A DNA stretch of 64,000 bases from Colwellia sp. M166. GTDB taxonomy: Bacteria; Pseudomonadota; Gammaproteobacteria; Enterobacterales; Alteromonadaceae. The notes beneath the pieces are model-generated. The model saw only the letters and a list, made by a program, of their open reading frames with translations, was not told the DNA's origin and ran no database searches. Positions 28,572-36,978 of this stretch are shown here, piece after piece. The position numbers and the translations under genes were made by a program. The stretch is from contig NZ_CP040755.1 of NCBI RefSeq assembly GCF_024585285.1, positions 310,001 through 374,000 of the forward strand, in the 5' to 3' direction. Position 1 is the stretch's first letter, and every line of letters begins with the position of its first letter.

Positions 28572-31288
28572 TAATTAACAAATACACTATCAATAATGTC
28601 GTTATTAGATAAATTGATTGCACGGGTTAAGTGCTGTAATGCAGATTCATTTTTGCTTAGCTTTAATTCAATGCTGCCCAAGGTGTCTAGTATTTGAATT
28701 TCGTTAGGTTTTATTGAAAACGCTTGTTGTGCAAATTGCAGCGCTTGTTGAAAGTTTTGTTTTTTCATGTAAAGGCTAGCGACATTATTTAACGCAATGA
28801 TATTATTTGCGTTTAGCTCAATGGTTTTAAGGTAATAAGTGAGCGCCTCATCGTTGTTTTTTGAAGTTTGAAGTAATGCGTATTTCAACGTGCTTTTTTC
28901 ATCATTAGGGTGTTGAGTTATATGTTTGTTCAAAAACGATAAAGAAGCTTGCTCTCCTTGGGTTTGATAAATCACGTTCACCATTAAATTAGTATTGGTA
29001 GGTGATGATGTAGCGTGGTAAGCCGTTTTTAGGTTTTTCATCGCTTGGGGGAACTCACGTTTTTTCAGTTGTACTTGCCCTCTAACACCTTGACTATAAG
29101 GTAGCGCTTGAATGTTTTCTGGCAATGCGTCGAGCTCATTTTCTACTTGCTCAAAGGCGCCTTTACTCAGTAGTAACTGTAAGCGTAACAATTGTATTTC
29201 AATGTGCTTACCCCCTAACTCATTTAAATGATACTCGGTAAGTGCTAAGGCTTTATCTTGCTCGCCCTTAGTCATGTGTACTTTTATCATGCCTGTTATT
29301 GCTTCAGGATTGTTGGGTTGTTGTTCAACCCATGCTTGGTATAAAGCTGTGGCTTTGTTGTATTGTTTGGTATTAATGTAGGCGAATGCCAGTTGTGACC
29401 AAAATGGTGCTGATGTGTCACTTTTTGCGCTTTCAAACTGACTAATGGCTTGCGTGGTCTTCCCTTCTATTAAGAGTAGTTTTCCCAAAGTGATTTTGTA
29501 GCCTTGATTAGTAGGTGTTTGCTGCAAAAGCTGCTCAAGGTGTGTTGTTGCTATTTCATCATGTCCAAGTACCTTACTTAATAAGTAGTGCTTGAGAATA
29601 ATAGGTAAGTGCGCAGGGTGTGTTTTAAGTAAAATTGCCACCTCATCAAAGACCGTTTGTGTTTCAACTTTTGTATTTGTTGGTGATAAATTAATAATAG
29701 CGAGTGCTACCGCTGGATTATTAGGCTCTTGTATTAACACTTTTTGGTAGAGCGCTTTGGCTTTATCTGGTTTGTTTTGTTTAGTTAATACCTTGGCTTC
29801 CATGATAAAGCCTTGTAGTTTCAAATCTTCAGTTTGTTGCCATTTCTTGGCTATCATCATTACCTTGCTAAATTGTTCAGTTGAAAAATACGCTTGTGCA
29901 AGGGCTTGCTGAAGTTGCTCAGGAGATAAGTTTTGCTTACCTTCTTCAAGGCCTTCATCAAGGTTTTCTTTAAGGTTACCGAGTGCTTTTTCTAAGTCGA
30001 TAATGCCTGACAAGTCATTAAGGGAAAGCTTTAATAGGCCAACATTTGCTAACGCATCAGGTGTAATAAGCGCTTTAGGTTGCTTATTTAAAACGGCTTT
30101 CGCTTTATTTAGCTCACCTTTGCGTAACAGTGCCCGGCCAACCCCTGAAAGTAGGCTAGCATCTTGCTCTGATATTTCATCAAACTTGGTTACCGTGTCG
30201 TTCGCTTCTAATAGCAATCCTAATCGTAATTGCGTATCAGCCAATATACGCAAGGCTTGGTGTGAAGCAGGTAACTCACTGGCAACAAATGATAAGTGTT
30301 GGTTCGCTTTTTCTAAGTCTTTTAATAGGTAGGCACTAATACCGGCAATTAAGCGTGCAGGCGTTTCAGTTGAAGATTTTAATAACGTTCGCTCTGCATG
30401 TAATAATGCATTCACGTTATCTTTGTCATTAAATCGCGCAATGGCTTTGAGTTGATTAAGCAGTGGGTTTTCACTGTTGATTTTTAAAAGGCTATCAATA
30501 ATTGGCTCGGCTTCGGCTGTTTGATTGCTGTCAGTGAGTAATCTAGCGAATAAAAATGACTTTTGTTTATCTTCAGGATAGTTTTCTACATAAAGGCGGT
30601 AAGTATCAATCGCACCTTGAATATCTTTTGCTTGAATTTGTAAATTTGCTTTGAGCGTCAATGCGTCTGATTGGGTGGGATATTTCGCCAATACTCCATC
30701 GAGTTGTATGTTGGCGGCTCCAAGGTTTTTATCTCTCGATTTTTCATCAACTAATCCCTTATCAAACAGTCCATTGCCAATCAAAATTGCATAAACAAGT
30801 GATAACTGCTTAAACGGAGATTGTGTTTTCATCACTTTGATTTTATTAATCATCCCCTTCGCTTTTTCAATTTGCTCTAAACGCACCATGGCTTGTAGTT
30901 TGTAAAAGCGTACCTGGACTAAGTCATCTGCTTTTAATCCTGATTTTTTAAGTGACAATTTAAGCAAGGTATCGTCAGCGCCTGTTTTTTGATACGTTTG
31001 TGATAGTAACGGAACAACTTCGCTTGCAGGGTAATTAAATGCCATAGCGCGCTCAAACTCTTTCTCAGCATTTTCGTATTGATGGGTTTGTAAATAAAGC
31101 TTCCCCAATAAAAATCGAGCTTCTGCAAGCGAGGGCTCAGTTTTTATGGCATTTTTAAGCTCTATAATTGCTGAGTCATAGTCTTGTTGGGCAAGTTTTG
31201 TTTTGGCTGATGCTAAGTAATCGTTAGCGCCTTGTTCACTACAACCAAAAAGTACAAAAAGGAATAGTGCAATGCATGAATTTTTCAT
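28571..31288 (-). CDS. prsT: PEP-CTERM system TPR-repeat lipoprotein PrsT, C-terminus cut by IS982
   Basis: 905 codons remain before the stop created by the IS target duplication. The lipoprotein signal MKNSCIALFLFVLFGC puts the lipidated Cys at 16. The rest is ~20 tetratricopeptide-like repeats (e.g. AKTKLAQQDYDSAIIELKNA, EPSLAEARFLLGKLYLQT), the layout of the PrsT (TIGR02917-type) proteins that accompany exosortase and exopolysaccharide clusters. About 41 C-terminal residues lie beyond the IS, at 27439-27571. The protein may still fold. It is upstream of a PEP-CTERM gene on the same strand. No exosortase or EPS genes are in the island. Confidence 0.85.
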   Translation of the reverse strand: MKNSCIALFLFVLFGCSEQGANDYLASAKTKLAQQDYDSAIIELKNAIKTEPSLAEARFLLGKLYLQTHQYENAEKEFERAMAFNYPASEVVPLLSQTYQKTGADDTLLKLSLKKSGLKADDLVQVRFYKLQAMVRLEQIEKAKGMINKIKVMKTQSPFKQLSLVYAILIGNGLFDKGLVDEKSRDKNLGAANIQLDGVLAKYPTQSDALTLKANLQIQAKDIQGAIDTYRLYVENYPEDKQKSFLFARLLTDSNQTAEAEPIIDSLLKINSENPLLNQLKAIARFNDKDNVNALLHAERTLLKSSTETPARLIAGISAYLLKDLEKANQHLSFVASELPASHQALRILADTQLRLGLLLEANDTVTKFDEISEQDASLLSGVGRALLRKGELNKAKAVLNKQPKALITPDALANVGLLKLSLNDLSGIIDLEKALGNLKENLDEGLEEGKQNLSPEQLQQALAQAYFSTEQFSKVMMIAKKWQQTEDLKLQGFIMEAKVLTKQNKPDKAKALYQKVLIQEPNNPAVALAIINLSPTNTKVETQTVFDEVAILLKTHPAHLPIILKHYLLSKVLGHDEIATTHLEQLLQQTPTNQGYKITLGKLLLIEGKTTQAISQFESAKSDTSAPFWSQLAFAYINTKQYNKATALYQAWVEQQPNNPEAITGMIKVHMTKGEQDKALALTEYHLNELGGKHIEIQLLRLQLLLSKGAFEQVENELDALPENIQALPYSQGVRGQVQLKKREFPQAMKNLKTAYHATSSPTNTNLMVNVIYQTQGEQASLSFLNKHITQHPNDEKSTLKYALLQTSKNNDEALTYYLKTIELNANNIIALNNVASLYMKKQNFQQALQFAQQAFSIKPNEIQILDTLGSIELKLSKNESALQHLTRAINLSNNDIIDSVFVN

Positions 31289-31897
31289 GGGTAGTCATAT
31301 GTAATTGTTATCAATTTAAAGAAGACTACTGAGCAAATGACGCAATTGCAACTTAACGTGTAAGTACTTAAGTAAAACTGAGCGGAATAAACGTTATTTT
31401 AAATTACAGTAGCGTGTTTGAATATTCCATTTTTTAGCCCTACATCCACCTTAAGATCCAAAGTTGACGTTCATATTAAGGGAATCTACATTCATCTCAT
31501 AAGTAAAAACTGAACATCTCAGAAAAAAGGGCGTTTTGACAACTTCAGTTACAGCGCCTCAAACATATAGCGATTTCTGGTTAAAATTTCTCTCTAATAT
31601 TTTTATGATTTTACAAAAGCTAATGTCAGCTCTTGGCTAGGAGCCGAAGTACCAATTTAGCCACTCGAAGCTTCCGCTTAGCGCATGTTGGGGTTAAATA
31701 AATGGTCTTTATTCTTCTTGAACTATAATAAACTTATATGTGTCTCTATTTTATAATAGTCACCATGTAATGAGTAATATGGCGACTTTTCAAGTTTTAT
31801 TTAAAGTATTTGTCTGACAGACAATCTCTTGTAATTGTTTGGCTTATGCTTCCTTGATATATCATTTAGTTGCTGTCAGTATCGTTACTTATTCAAT
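31289..31897. other. Non-coding 0.6-kb gap
   Basis: Lies between the prsT start and the end of the helicase operon, both on the minus strand, so it should hold a terminator and the prsT promoter. I see no convincing gene. AT-rich sequence with a short CTTGGCTAGGAGCCGAAG imperfect palindrome near 31635 is the only structure noticed. Confidence 0.4.
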
Positions 31898-32209
31898 TCA
31901 ATGCATGGTACTTTCTTCCCATAAAAACTGTTGCTCGATAGGCAATTCTTCTTTAGTCATAAATACACGTATTTTGATAGTTTCACCGTCTTTTTTTGAA
32001 CATTCACAAACCATTAAACCTAACGTATCCATTGAAGCTGTATCCCAATTCAAAAAACTGCCATGAGATCTCTTCTTTCGCATTAATTGTTTGTCATCTG
32101 CTCTTAGCTTTATCATTTGAAGAGCAAAATCAAAACTCATATCACAAGCCTTAGCAAGGCGGTAAATGCGGGTGTAAAAAGCTTTGTGCTTCCTAAGTAT
32201 TTTTTTCAT
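31898..32209 (-). CDS. Hypothetical protein, last gene of helicase operon
   Basis: 103 aa, basic N-terminus (MKKILRKHKAFYTRIYRLAK), no signal peptide or membrane segment, two Cys in LGLMVCECSKKDG. I do not recognise it. Its start overlaps the stop of the zinc-ribbon gene by 4 bases (ATGA-type), so the two are translated together. The role is presumably tied to the upstream helicase module. Confidence 0.6.
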   Translation of the reverse strand: MKKILRKHKAFYTRIYRLAKACDMSFDFALQMIKLRADDKQLMRKKRSHGSFLNWDTASMDTLGLMVCECSKKDGETIKIRVFMTKEELPIEQQFLWEESTMH

Positions 32210-33111
32210 AACGTAGTTACTAACTCTTTATGGTTCTTGAGAACAGCTTGATTTTTTTCAGCTAAGACATCATCTTCAATATGAAAAAGTTCAGGGCATG
32301 GCTGCTGAAGATTGATGGCATTTACTAATAACTGACCCAGTCGTAATTCGGGGTACTTAGCTATTACATTGACCATACTTTCTAACAGTTGTTGCTTGGC
32401 ATCATCAAGGTGACTCTCTGCCAAAGCTGAATCCCTTGAAGTCTCATCATCAATGTTTGTATTGACGGATATGTTGGATAACATACCACTCGCAGTATGA
32501 TCTTCGTCACAAGTGAACTTTGATTTAAAATTTAACCTGCCTGGCATAAAATCATCATCTGCTAAAGGCGCTTCTTCAAAATAACTGTCCCAATCTTTTT
32601 TCTCATAAGCATAAATCAAATCGACAAGTTGATGAAGCTCATTACCTTCGGCTGATTGGTATTGAGCATCCCAAAGTTGTTCTACGCGTTTCAACGCAAC
32701 TGTTAACTCATTATTATTGGCAACTTTATTTTTCGATAATATATCTCTTACAGCCAACCTTAAGTCACCTCTCTCCTTTAGTTGACGTGCCTTAGTCTTT
32801 GACTGGCAAATTACATCAAAAATATTACTATATTCAAGCGTGCTCGTGTCCAGACTTTCATTGTCTTCAATAATGGAATTACTTTTGTCCGTTATCCTGA
32901 GAGTGTCACCACACATATCCGCAAAACATTGTTGGCATAAGTCTACTGATATTAGCTTCCCATCACCATGCATTGCACCATAACCACACTGGTGGTCAAT
33001 GGTAATAAACTCGCTAAATTCATACCCCTCATCAACACAGGCTTCTAGACCACAGCCGTCACAAGTTAATTTAATAACTTCTTGTCGTTTAACCTCTTTG
33101 AAATTCTTCAT
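32206..33111 (-). CDS. Zinc-ribbon protein with a HigA-antitoxin-like segment
   Basis: 301 aa. The N-terminus holds Cys pairs CDGCGLEAC and DLCQQCFADMC (~17-72), a likely treble-clef or zinc ribbon. Residues ~134-170 (ALKRVEQLWDAQ, then EGNELHQLVDLIYAYEKKDW) resemble the N-terminal segment of HigA-type antitoxins, but no HTH follows. The C-terminal ELRLGQLLVNAINL...LFHIEDDVL resembles a small domain common in uncharacterised proteins. Function unknown; it could be an adaptor or antitoxin-like control protein for the helicase module. It is 4 bp after the preceding gene. Confidence 0.6.
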   Translation of the reverse strand: MKNFKEVKRQEVIKLTCDGCGLEACVDEGYEFSEFITIDHQCGYGAMHGDGKLISVDLCQQCFADMCGDTLRITDKSNSIIEDNESLDTSTLEYSNIFDVICQSKTKARQLKERGDLRLAVRDILSKNKVANNNELTVALKRVEQLWDAQYQSAEGNELHQLVDLIYAYEKKDWDSYFEEAPLADDDFMPGRLNFKSKFTCDEDHTASGMLSNISVNTNIDDETSRDSALAESHLDDAKQQLLESMVNVIAKYPELRLGQLLVNAINLQQPCPELFHIEDDVLAEKNQAVLKNHKELVTTL

Positions 33112-33115
33112 GTGC

Positions 33116-33403
33116 TTACCTTAATATGAAAGAAGGAGATATGCCTTGCCTAACGAGTAGAAATTGCTCTGCGGTAAGTGAAATTGAAGATGGCAATACA
33201 TCAACTTTATAAAGGCTGTTTAAGGTATGAACCAAGAGATTTTCAGCATCTATTCGCTCTATAGGGCTGCTAACCATCCAATTGCCAGGCTGCCAACGGC
33301 CGAGGCGGTCACTCTCAACAGTACCATAAATAAATTGGAGGTTAAGCTCATTCACTTCAATCAATTCAACGTGTTTAATGATGCCTGTAATCGATGTTTT
33401 CAT
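33116..33403 (-). CDS. Small hypothetical protein with a repeat between RBS and start
   Basis: 95 aa, no recognised family, with GRWQPGNWMVSSPI near the middle and no membrane segment. AAGGAG lies ~26 nt before the ATG, and the gap is filled by six copies of a 4-base repeat (33405-33428). In that gap every frame meets stops, so no upstream start exists. Repeat number could therefore set ribosome-site distance. It is part of the helicase operon. Confidence 0.6.
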   Translation of the reverse strand: MKTSITGIIKHVELIEVNELNLQFIYGTVESDRLGRWQPGNWMVSSPIERIDAENLLVHTLNSLYKVDVLPSSISLTAEQFLLVRQGISPSFILR

Positions 33404-33404
33404 T

Positions 33405-33428
33405 TAACTAACTAACTAACTAACTAAC
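33405..33428. repeat. (TAAC)6 microsatellite in a leader
   Basis: Six perfect TAAC units on the + strand, GTTA on the coding strand. They lie exactly between the Shine-Dalgarno AAGGAG and the ATG of the 95-aa gene. Tetranucleotide tracts of this kind slip during replication and are common phase-variation devices. Confidence 0.85.
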
Positions 33429-33444
33429 TCCTTAACGTTATTAT

Positions 33445-33726
33445 CTAGTTGCTCTGTGCTAGCGATATATAATGAATCAAAATATTTCTATCGAGCAGAA
33501 GACTTTTCTTTTCATCTTTAATTAATTCACCAGAGTTAATCTGTCTAATTACCCATTCCTTGATTTCAGGTAAGTAGCTTTCAATAGGTGCGCTAATTGT
33601 GTTCCCCATCCCACCATTTCCAACAATATAAAATTGTTTTGCATTGTTAGCATCAATTGCGACATGCAGCCAATCCGATCGGTTAGACCGCTCTAATCGT
33701 CCCTTAAATTTTTTTACAGTTAGCAT
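33445..33726 (-). CDS. Small hypothetical protein of the helicase operon
   Basis: 93 aa, soluble, no recognised family. It begins MLTVKKFKGRLERSN and has a Gly-rich YIVGNGGMGNTISAP segment (~33-47). It starts 2 bp after the helicase stop codon, so it is clearly in the operon. It may be a subunit or regulator of the helicase; this is position-based inference only. Confidence 0.6.
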   Translation of the reverse strand: MLTVKKFKGRLERSNRSDWLHVAIDANNAKQFYIVGNGGMGNTISAPIESYLPEIKEWVIRQINSGELIKDEKKSLLLDRNILIHYISLAQSN

Positions 33727-33728
33727 AA

Positions 33729-35162
33729 CTACCTCAATTCACTTAGCCCTAACGCGATAGCTTCTTGTTGAAATCGACCAAAAATATTAACGACTTTTTC
33801 ATAAGAACTTGCCAAAAAGTGTTCCTCGACTGTAGCACTAGCTCCATCAAAGGAATGATGACCAATAACAGTATCAAATCCACTAAGTTTTAATTTTTCT
33901 TTAGAGCTAACATTTGGTTCCTTGTCGAATATAACAGTGTCTGAAGTCTCACCACCCACAGCATCTTCAACACAAGCCTTCATCTTTTCAAACTTAACCA
34001 CATCAGCTTCAAAAGGCACATCTTGCTTAACTCGGTAAGCATATTCCAACAGCTTAGGCTCAGCAGGCATATACATAATAGCCTCTTGATTTATTGAGTC
34101 AGTCATTCTAAGTATTCGGCCTAAAATCTGCCTAAAGTGCATTTCTGTTTTTATATTGGTGAGGTGACAACAAACCTGCAATCGGGGGATATTAGTTCCC
34201 TCGCTGATCATGCCTACGGAAATGATCCATTTAGTTTGTTCGTGCCTAAATTGTTGAATAATACTGGTTGGCTCATTTTCTCTGTAAGTAACAACAACGG
34301 CATTTTCGTTAAAACTGGCTTTCATTAATGCTGAAATCTGTCTTGCATGCTCAACAGATGATGCAACAATTAACCCGGCGGCATCAGAGTTTTTAATCCT
34401 AATTGCGCTCAACTTTTTCTGTGCAGAAGAAATTACATATTTAATAACCTTTTCATTTTCAATAATTTCCTGATAAGGAATGATTGATTGCGATAATAAG
34501 CATTTAAAGCTAGTAAACGTTTTAGTCTCATCGTCATCAACAACAGAAATATTATTGTTATCAACTGCGATTATCTGCGGTATACGACAAACATCATCTT
34601 GAATAGCTTCAGCAAGCCCATAAACGTAATCACATGATATTTTGTTGCTAGGGTGCATATAGTTGGAAAGAACGATAGGAGCAGTATCTGAGCGCCAAGG
34701 TGTTCCTGTCAACGCCAATGTATATTTAGCTTTATCTTGAATGTTCAGTATTATTTGTTCGCCCCATGAATTCGCATTATCAATAGTAGATCCAGCACAA
34801 TGGTGGATTTCATCAAATATCACAAACACACGATATCGTGTAAATAAACGCCAAAAGTCATCATTAAGGAATTGAAGACTTTGATAAGTTAACGATCTTC
34901 CTTTAGAGCCGATCAAGCCATCAAAGCGCTCTTGGGTTTTTAACTTCAAGCTTTCACTAAAGTCTTGAGAAACAATGGATGAGGGTGAAAAACAAATAAC
35001 TAAATCAACCATGTCCTTTGTTAATAGCTGATTAGCTAATTCGGAAGCCATTAACGTTTTACCTGCACCAGGTGTAGCTAAAGCTAAAAAATGGCTAAAG
35101 CCACTTCTGTATTTTGTTGAAGCTAAATCAATACACTCAGCTTGCCATTGTCTTAATTTCAT
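33729..35162 (-). CDS. SF2 DEAD/DEAH-box helicase (restriction-helicase type)
   Basis: 477 aa, two RecA-like domains. Walker A ATPGAGKT (29-36), DEIHH (117-121), motif III LTGTPWRS (151-158), and the arginine-finger motif VI QILGRILRM near 340. The match is to the helicase core of type III/type I restriction subunits, but no nuclease motif follows in the C-terminal ~120 residues. It overlaps the preceding wHTH-like gene by 4 bases. A translocase for DNA sensing in a defence module is the likely role; its partners are not named systems to my knowledge. Confidence 0.82.
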   Translation of the reverse strand: MKLRQWQAECIDLASTKYRSGFSHFLALATPGAGKTLMASELANQLLTKDMVDLVICFSPSSIVSQDFSESLKLKTQERFDGLIGSKGRSLTYQSLQFLNDDFWRLFTRYRVFVIFDEIHHCAGSTIDNANSWGEQIILNIQDKAKYTLALTGTPWRSDTAPIVLSNYMHPSNKISCDYVYGLAEAIQDDVCRIPQIIAVDNNNISVVDDDETKTFTSFKCLLSQSIIPYQEIIENEKVIKYVISSAQKKLSAIRIKNSDAAGLIVASSVEHARQISALMKASFNENAVVVTYRENEPTSIIQQFRHEQTKWIISVGMISEGTNIPRLQVCCHLTNIKTEMHFRQILGRILRMTDSINQEAIMYMPAEPKLLEYAYRVKQDVPFEADVVKFEKMKACVEDAVGGETSDTVIFDKEPNVSSKEKLKLSGFDTVIGHHSFDGASATVEEHFLASSYEKVVNIFGRFQQEAIALGLSELR

Positions 35163-35680
35163 ATATTCTCTACAGGTTTATCTTGCTCAAGTAAGCCTTC
35201 AATAGCTCTTATCTTCCCTAGTATTCTAGTATTATTGTCTCTAGCTTTATTAAATTGTGGTTGTATTTCGTCAACTAATTCGGGAAATTCCGAATACAGC
35301 TCTTTGTAAGCTTCAGACTCACCAATATTTAATAATAACTCCGCTCTATAGTGGTTTAATTTAGTAATCAGGTTTTTCTGTTTCTCTTCTTTAAACACCT
35401 TTGTTTTAGGTTTAGTGGCTTGTAGATCATCAAGGTACTTAGGATCAAATAACCCAGTTTTACTAAAACGTGTCGAACCTTTTTTATTCGTATTTTTCTT
35501 AATTAACCAACCTTTATTTACCAGTTTGAGCAGCTCAGCATAAAGCTTCCTTCTTACCACTGTAGGATCTAAGGAAGGGTCATTTTTTAAGGTAATGTAG
35601 GATGAACGAACATCACTGGTTGTGAAATTATCAAAGTTTGTCGCTTTAATAATTTGCGCCACAAAAACGTCTATTTTCAA
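35159..35680 (-). CDS. Winged-helix-like protein heading the helicase operon
   Basis: 173 aa from a TTG at 35680, chosen because AGGAG lies 5 nt before it; a TTG at 35770 would swallow both operator palindromes. Residues ~15-75 (TTSDVRSSYITLKNDPSLDP, VVRRKLYAELLKLVNKGWL) look like a winged helix. The C-terminal ~100 residues are charged and helical, probably coiled coil. It could be the DNA-specificity partner of the helicase or a repressor. I do not recognise a named family. Confidence 0.6.
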   Translation of the reverse strand: MKIDVFVAQIIKATNFDNFTTSDVRSSYITLKNDPSLDPTVVRRKLYAELLKLVNKGWLIKKNTNKKGSTRFSKTGLFDPKYLDDLQATKPKTKVFKEEKQKNLITKLNHYRAELLLNIGESEAYKELYSEFPELVDEIQPQFNKARDNNTRILGKIRAIEGLLEQDKPVENI

Positions 35681-35705
35681 GATAACTCCTAACTTAATTT
35701 CTTCC

Positions 35706-35723
35706 TGCTCCGTTGGCGGAGCA
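35706..35723. promoter_or_regulatory. Operator palindrome 1 (GCTCCG-N4-CGGAGC)
   Basis: TGCTCCG-TTGG-CGGAGCA, a perfect 7-bp inverted repeat around a 4-bp spacer. It lies 26 bp upstream of the helicase-operon start and 46 bp (centre to centre) from a second copy. It is probably bound by the divergent XRE protein. Confidence 0.75.
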
Positions 35724-35752
35724 ATTCTAGGCTTTTTATTTGTGACAATCAA

Positions 35753-35768
35753 GCTCCGATAGCGGAGC
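35753..35768. promoter_or_regulatory. Operator palindrome 2 (GCTCCG-N4-CGGAGC)
   Basis: GCTCCG-ATAG-CGGAGC, the same half-sites as at 35706-35723. It ends 10 bp before the ATG of the XRE regulator gene, overlapping its ribosome-binding region, which suits autorepression of the regulator. Confidence 0.75.
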
Positions 35769-35778
35769 AAGTGATGTT

Positions 35779-36006
35779 ATGAATATTATTGGAACAAATA
35801 TTAAACGTATTAGAGAAGACAAAGCATGGACACAAGAGATTCTTGTCGCTAAATGCCAGCTATCTCAATGGAAGATCACTCGTAGCACATTGGCTAAAAT
35901 AGAATCCAATGTTAGAAGAGTGACAGACATAGAAGTGAAGTTATTTTCCCAAGTTCTTAAAGTTTCAATTAATGAGCTATTTATTGAAGAGCAGAATTAC
36001 CAATAA
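35779..36006 (+). CDS. XRE-family HTH regulator (C-protein-like)
   Basis: 75 aa, a single Cro/C1-type helix-turn-helix: IGTNIKRIREDKAWTQEILVAKC, then ITRSTLAKIESNVRRVTDIEV, ending in FIEEQ. The size is that of restriction-modification control (C) proteins. It sits at the head of the rightward operon and next to two identical-arm palindromes in the divergent region, so it most likely represses or times both defence operons. Target binding is inferred from position. Confidence 0.82.
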   Translation: MNIIGTNIKRIREDKAWTQEILVAKCQLSQWKITRSTLAKIESNVRRVTDIEVKLFSQVLKVSINELFIEEQNYQ

Positions 36007-36091
36007 CAAAGTGTTGTTCTAAATCACTTGTAGTACGAATCAAAATGATACATATTGTATGTATCTGATTATTATTAATGATAAATTTACA

Positions 36092-36961
36092 ATGGACCAA
36101 TTCAGTTTTGCACAAAAGCAGCGCTTAGCTTATATCGATTTTAAGCTCTATTTTACTGGGATGGTAACCCGTAGTGAAATAGTCAGTCATTTTGAATTAG
36201 GTCTTGCGGCAGCAACCAGAGATTTAAAAATCTATAAAGAAAATGCGCCTGAAAATATGGCGTATGACAATGTAGAAAAAAAATATTTTATCACAAGTCA
36301 GTTCAAACCTATTCTTAAGCATGATGCTCGTCGTACGCTCATCAAGCTAGCTAATAACATCAGTGATGGATTTGATGGTATTGGCGATACTTCATTCCCT
36401 ATTGAATCACCAATCCCCTTAAACGTTCCCTGCATTGATATTATCGCTAAGTTATCCCAAGCAATAATTAATAATAAGCCTATCAACGTAATATACACCT
36501 CTTTAAGCAGTGGTTCTGGTGCAAGAGAGTTAGTGCCTCACTCAATCGTAGATAATGGCTTACGTTGGCATTTAAGAGCGTATGACCGAAAATCTAAGTC
36601 GTTCCGAGACTTTGTTTTAACGCGTATTACTAAAGTTACAATTATTGCACAGACACCATCCCATCAAGAAGATAAATTAGAAGATCACCAATGGATGCGA
36701 ATGGTGCCATTACAAATTATTCCTCATCCAAACAACGTTGAGCACCCAACAGCTATTAAGCTTGATTTTGGAATGGAAAACGGCATGTTAGAAGTCAATG
36801 TACGAGCAGCGATGGCAGGTTATTTATTAAGACGTTGGAACGTAGATTGCTCTGAAAGTGGCTCACTTTCAGGCCCAGAATATCAACTTTATTTACAGAA
36901 TTTACAAACACTATACGGTGCTGAAAATTTAGCAATAGCACCGGGCTATAAAGTATTATAA
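36092..36961 (+). CDS. WYL-domain transcriptional regulator (BrxR/CapW-like)
   Basis: 289 aa from the ATG at 36092; a start at 36059 would add 11 residues, and neither has a strong ribosome site. The N-terminal winged HTH (QRLAYIDFKLYFTGMVTRSEIVSHF) is followed by a WYL domain (~120-190: INVIYTSLSSGSGARELVPHSIVDNGLRWHLRAYD) and a C-terminal extension. This is the layout of the BrxR/CapW repressors that keep BREX and CBASS operons silent until infection. Here it precedes an RM-like operon and then CBASS, so it may govern both. Confidence 0.82.
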   Translation: MDQFSFAQKQRLAYIDFKLYFTGMVTRSEIVSHFELGLAAATRDLKIYKENAPENMAYDNVEKKYFITSQFKPILKHDARRTLIKLANNISDGFDGIGDTSFPIESPIPLNVPCIDIIAKLSQAIINNKPINVIYTSLSSGSGARELVPHSIVDNGLRWHLRAYDRKSKSFRDFVLTRITKVTIIAQTPSHQEDKLEDHQWMRMVPLQIIPHPNNVEHPTAIKLDFGMENGMLEVNVRAAMAGYLLRRWNVDCSESGSLSGPEYQLYLQNLQTLYGAENLAIAPGYKVL

Positions 36962-36978
36962 AAATGATGGATTATTAA

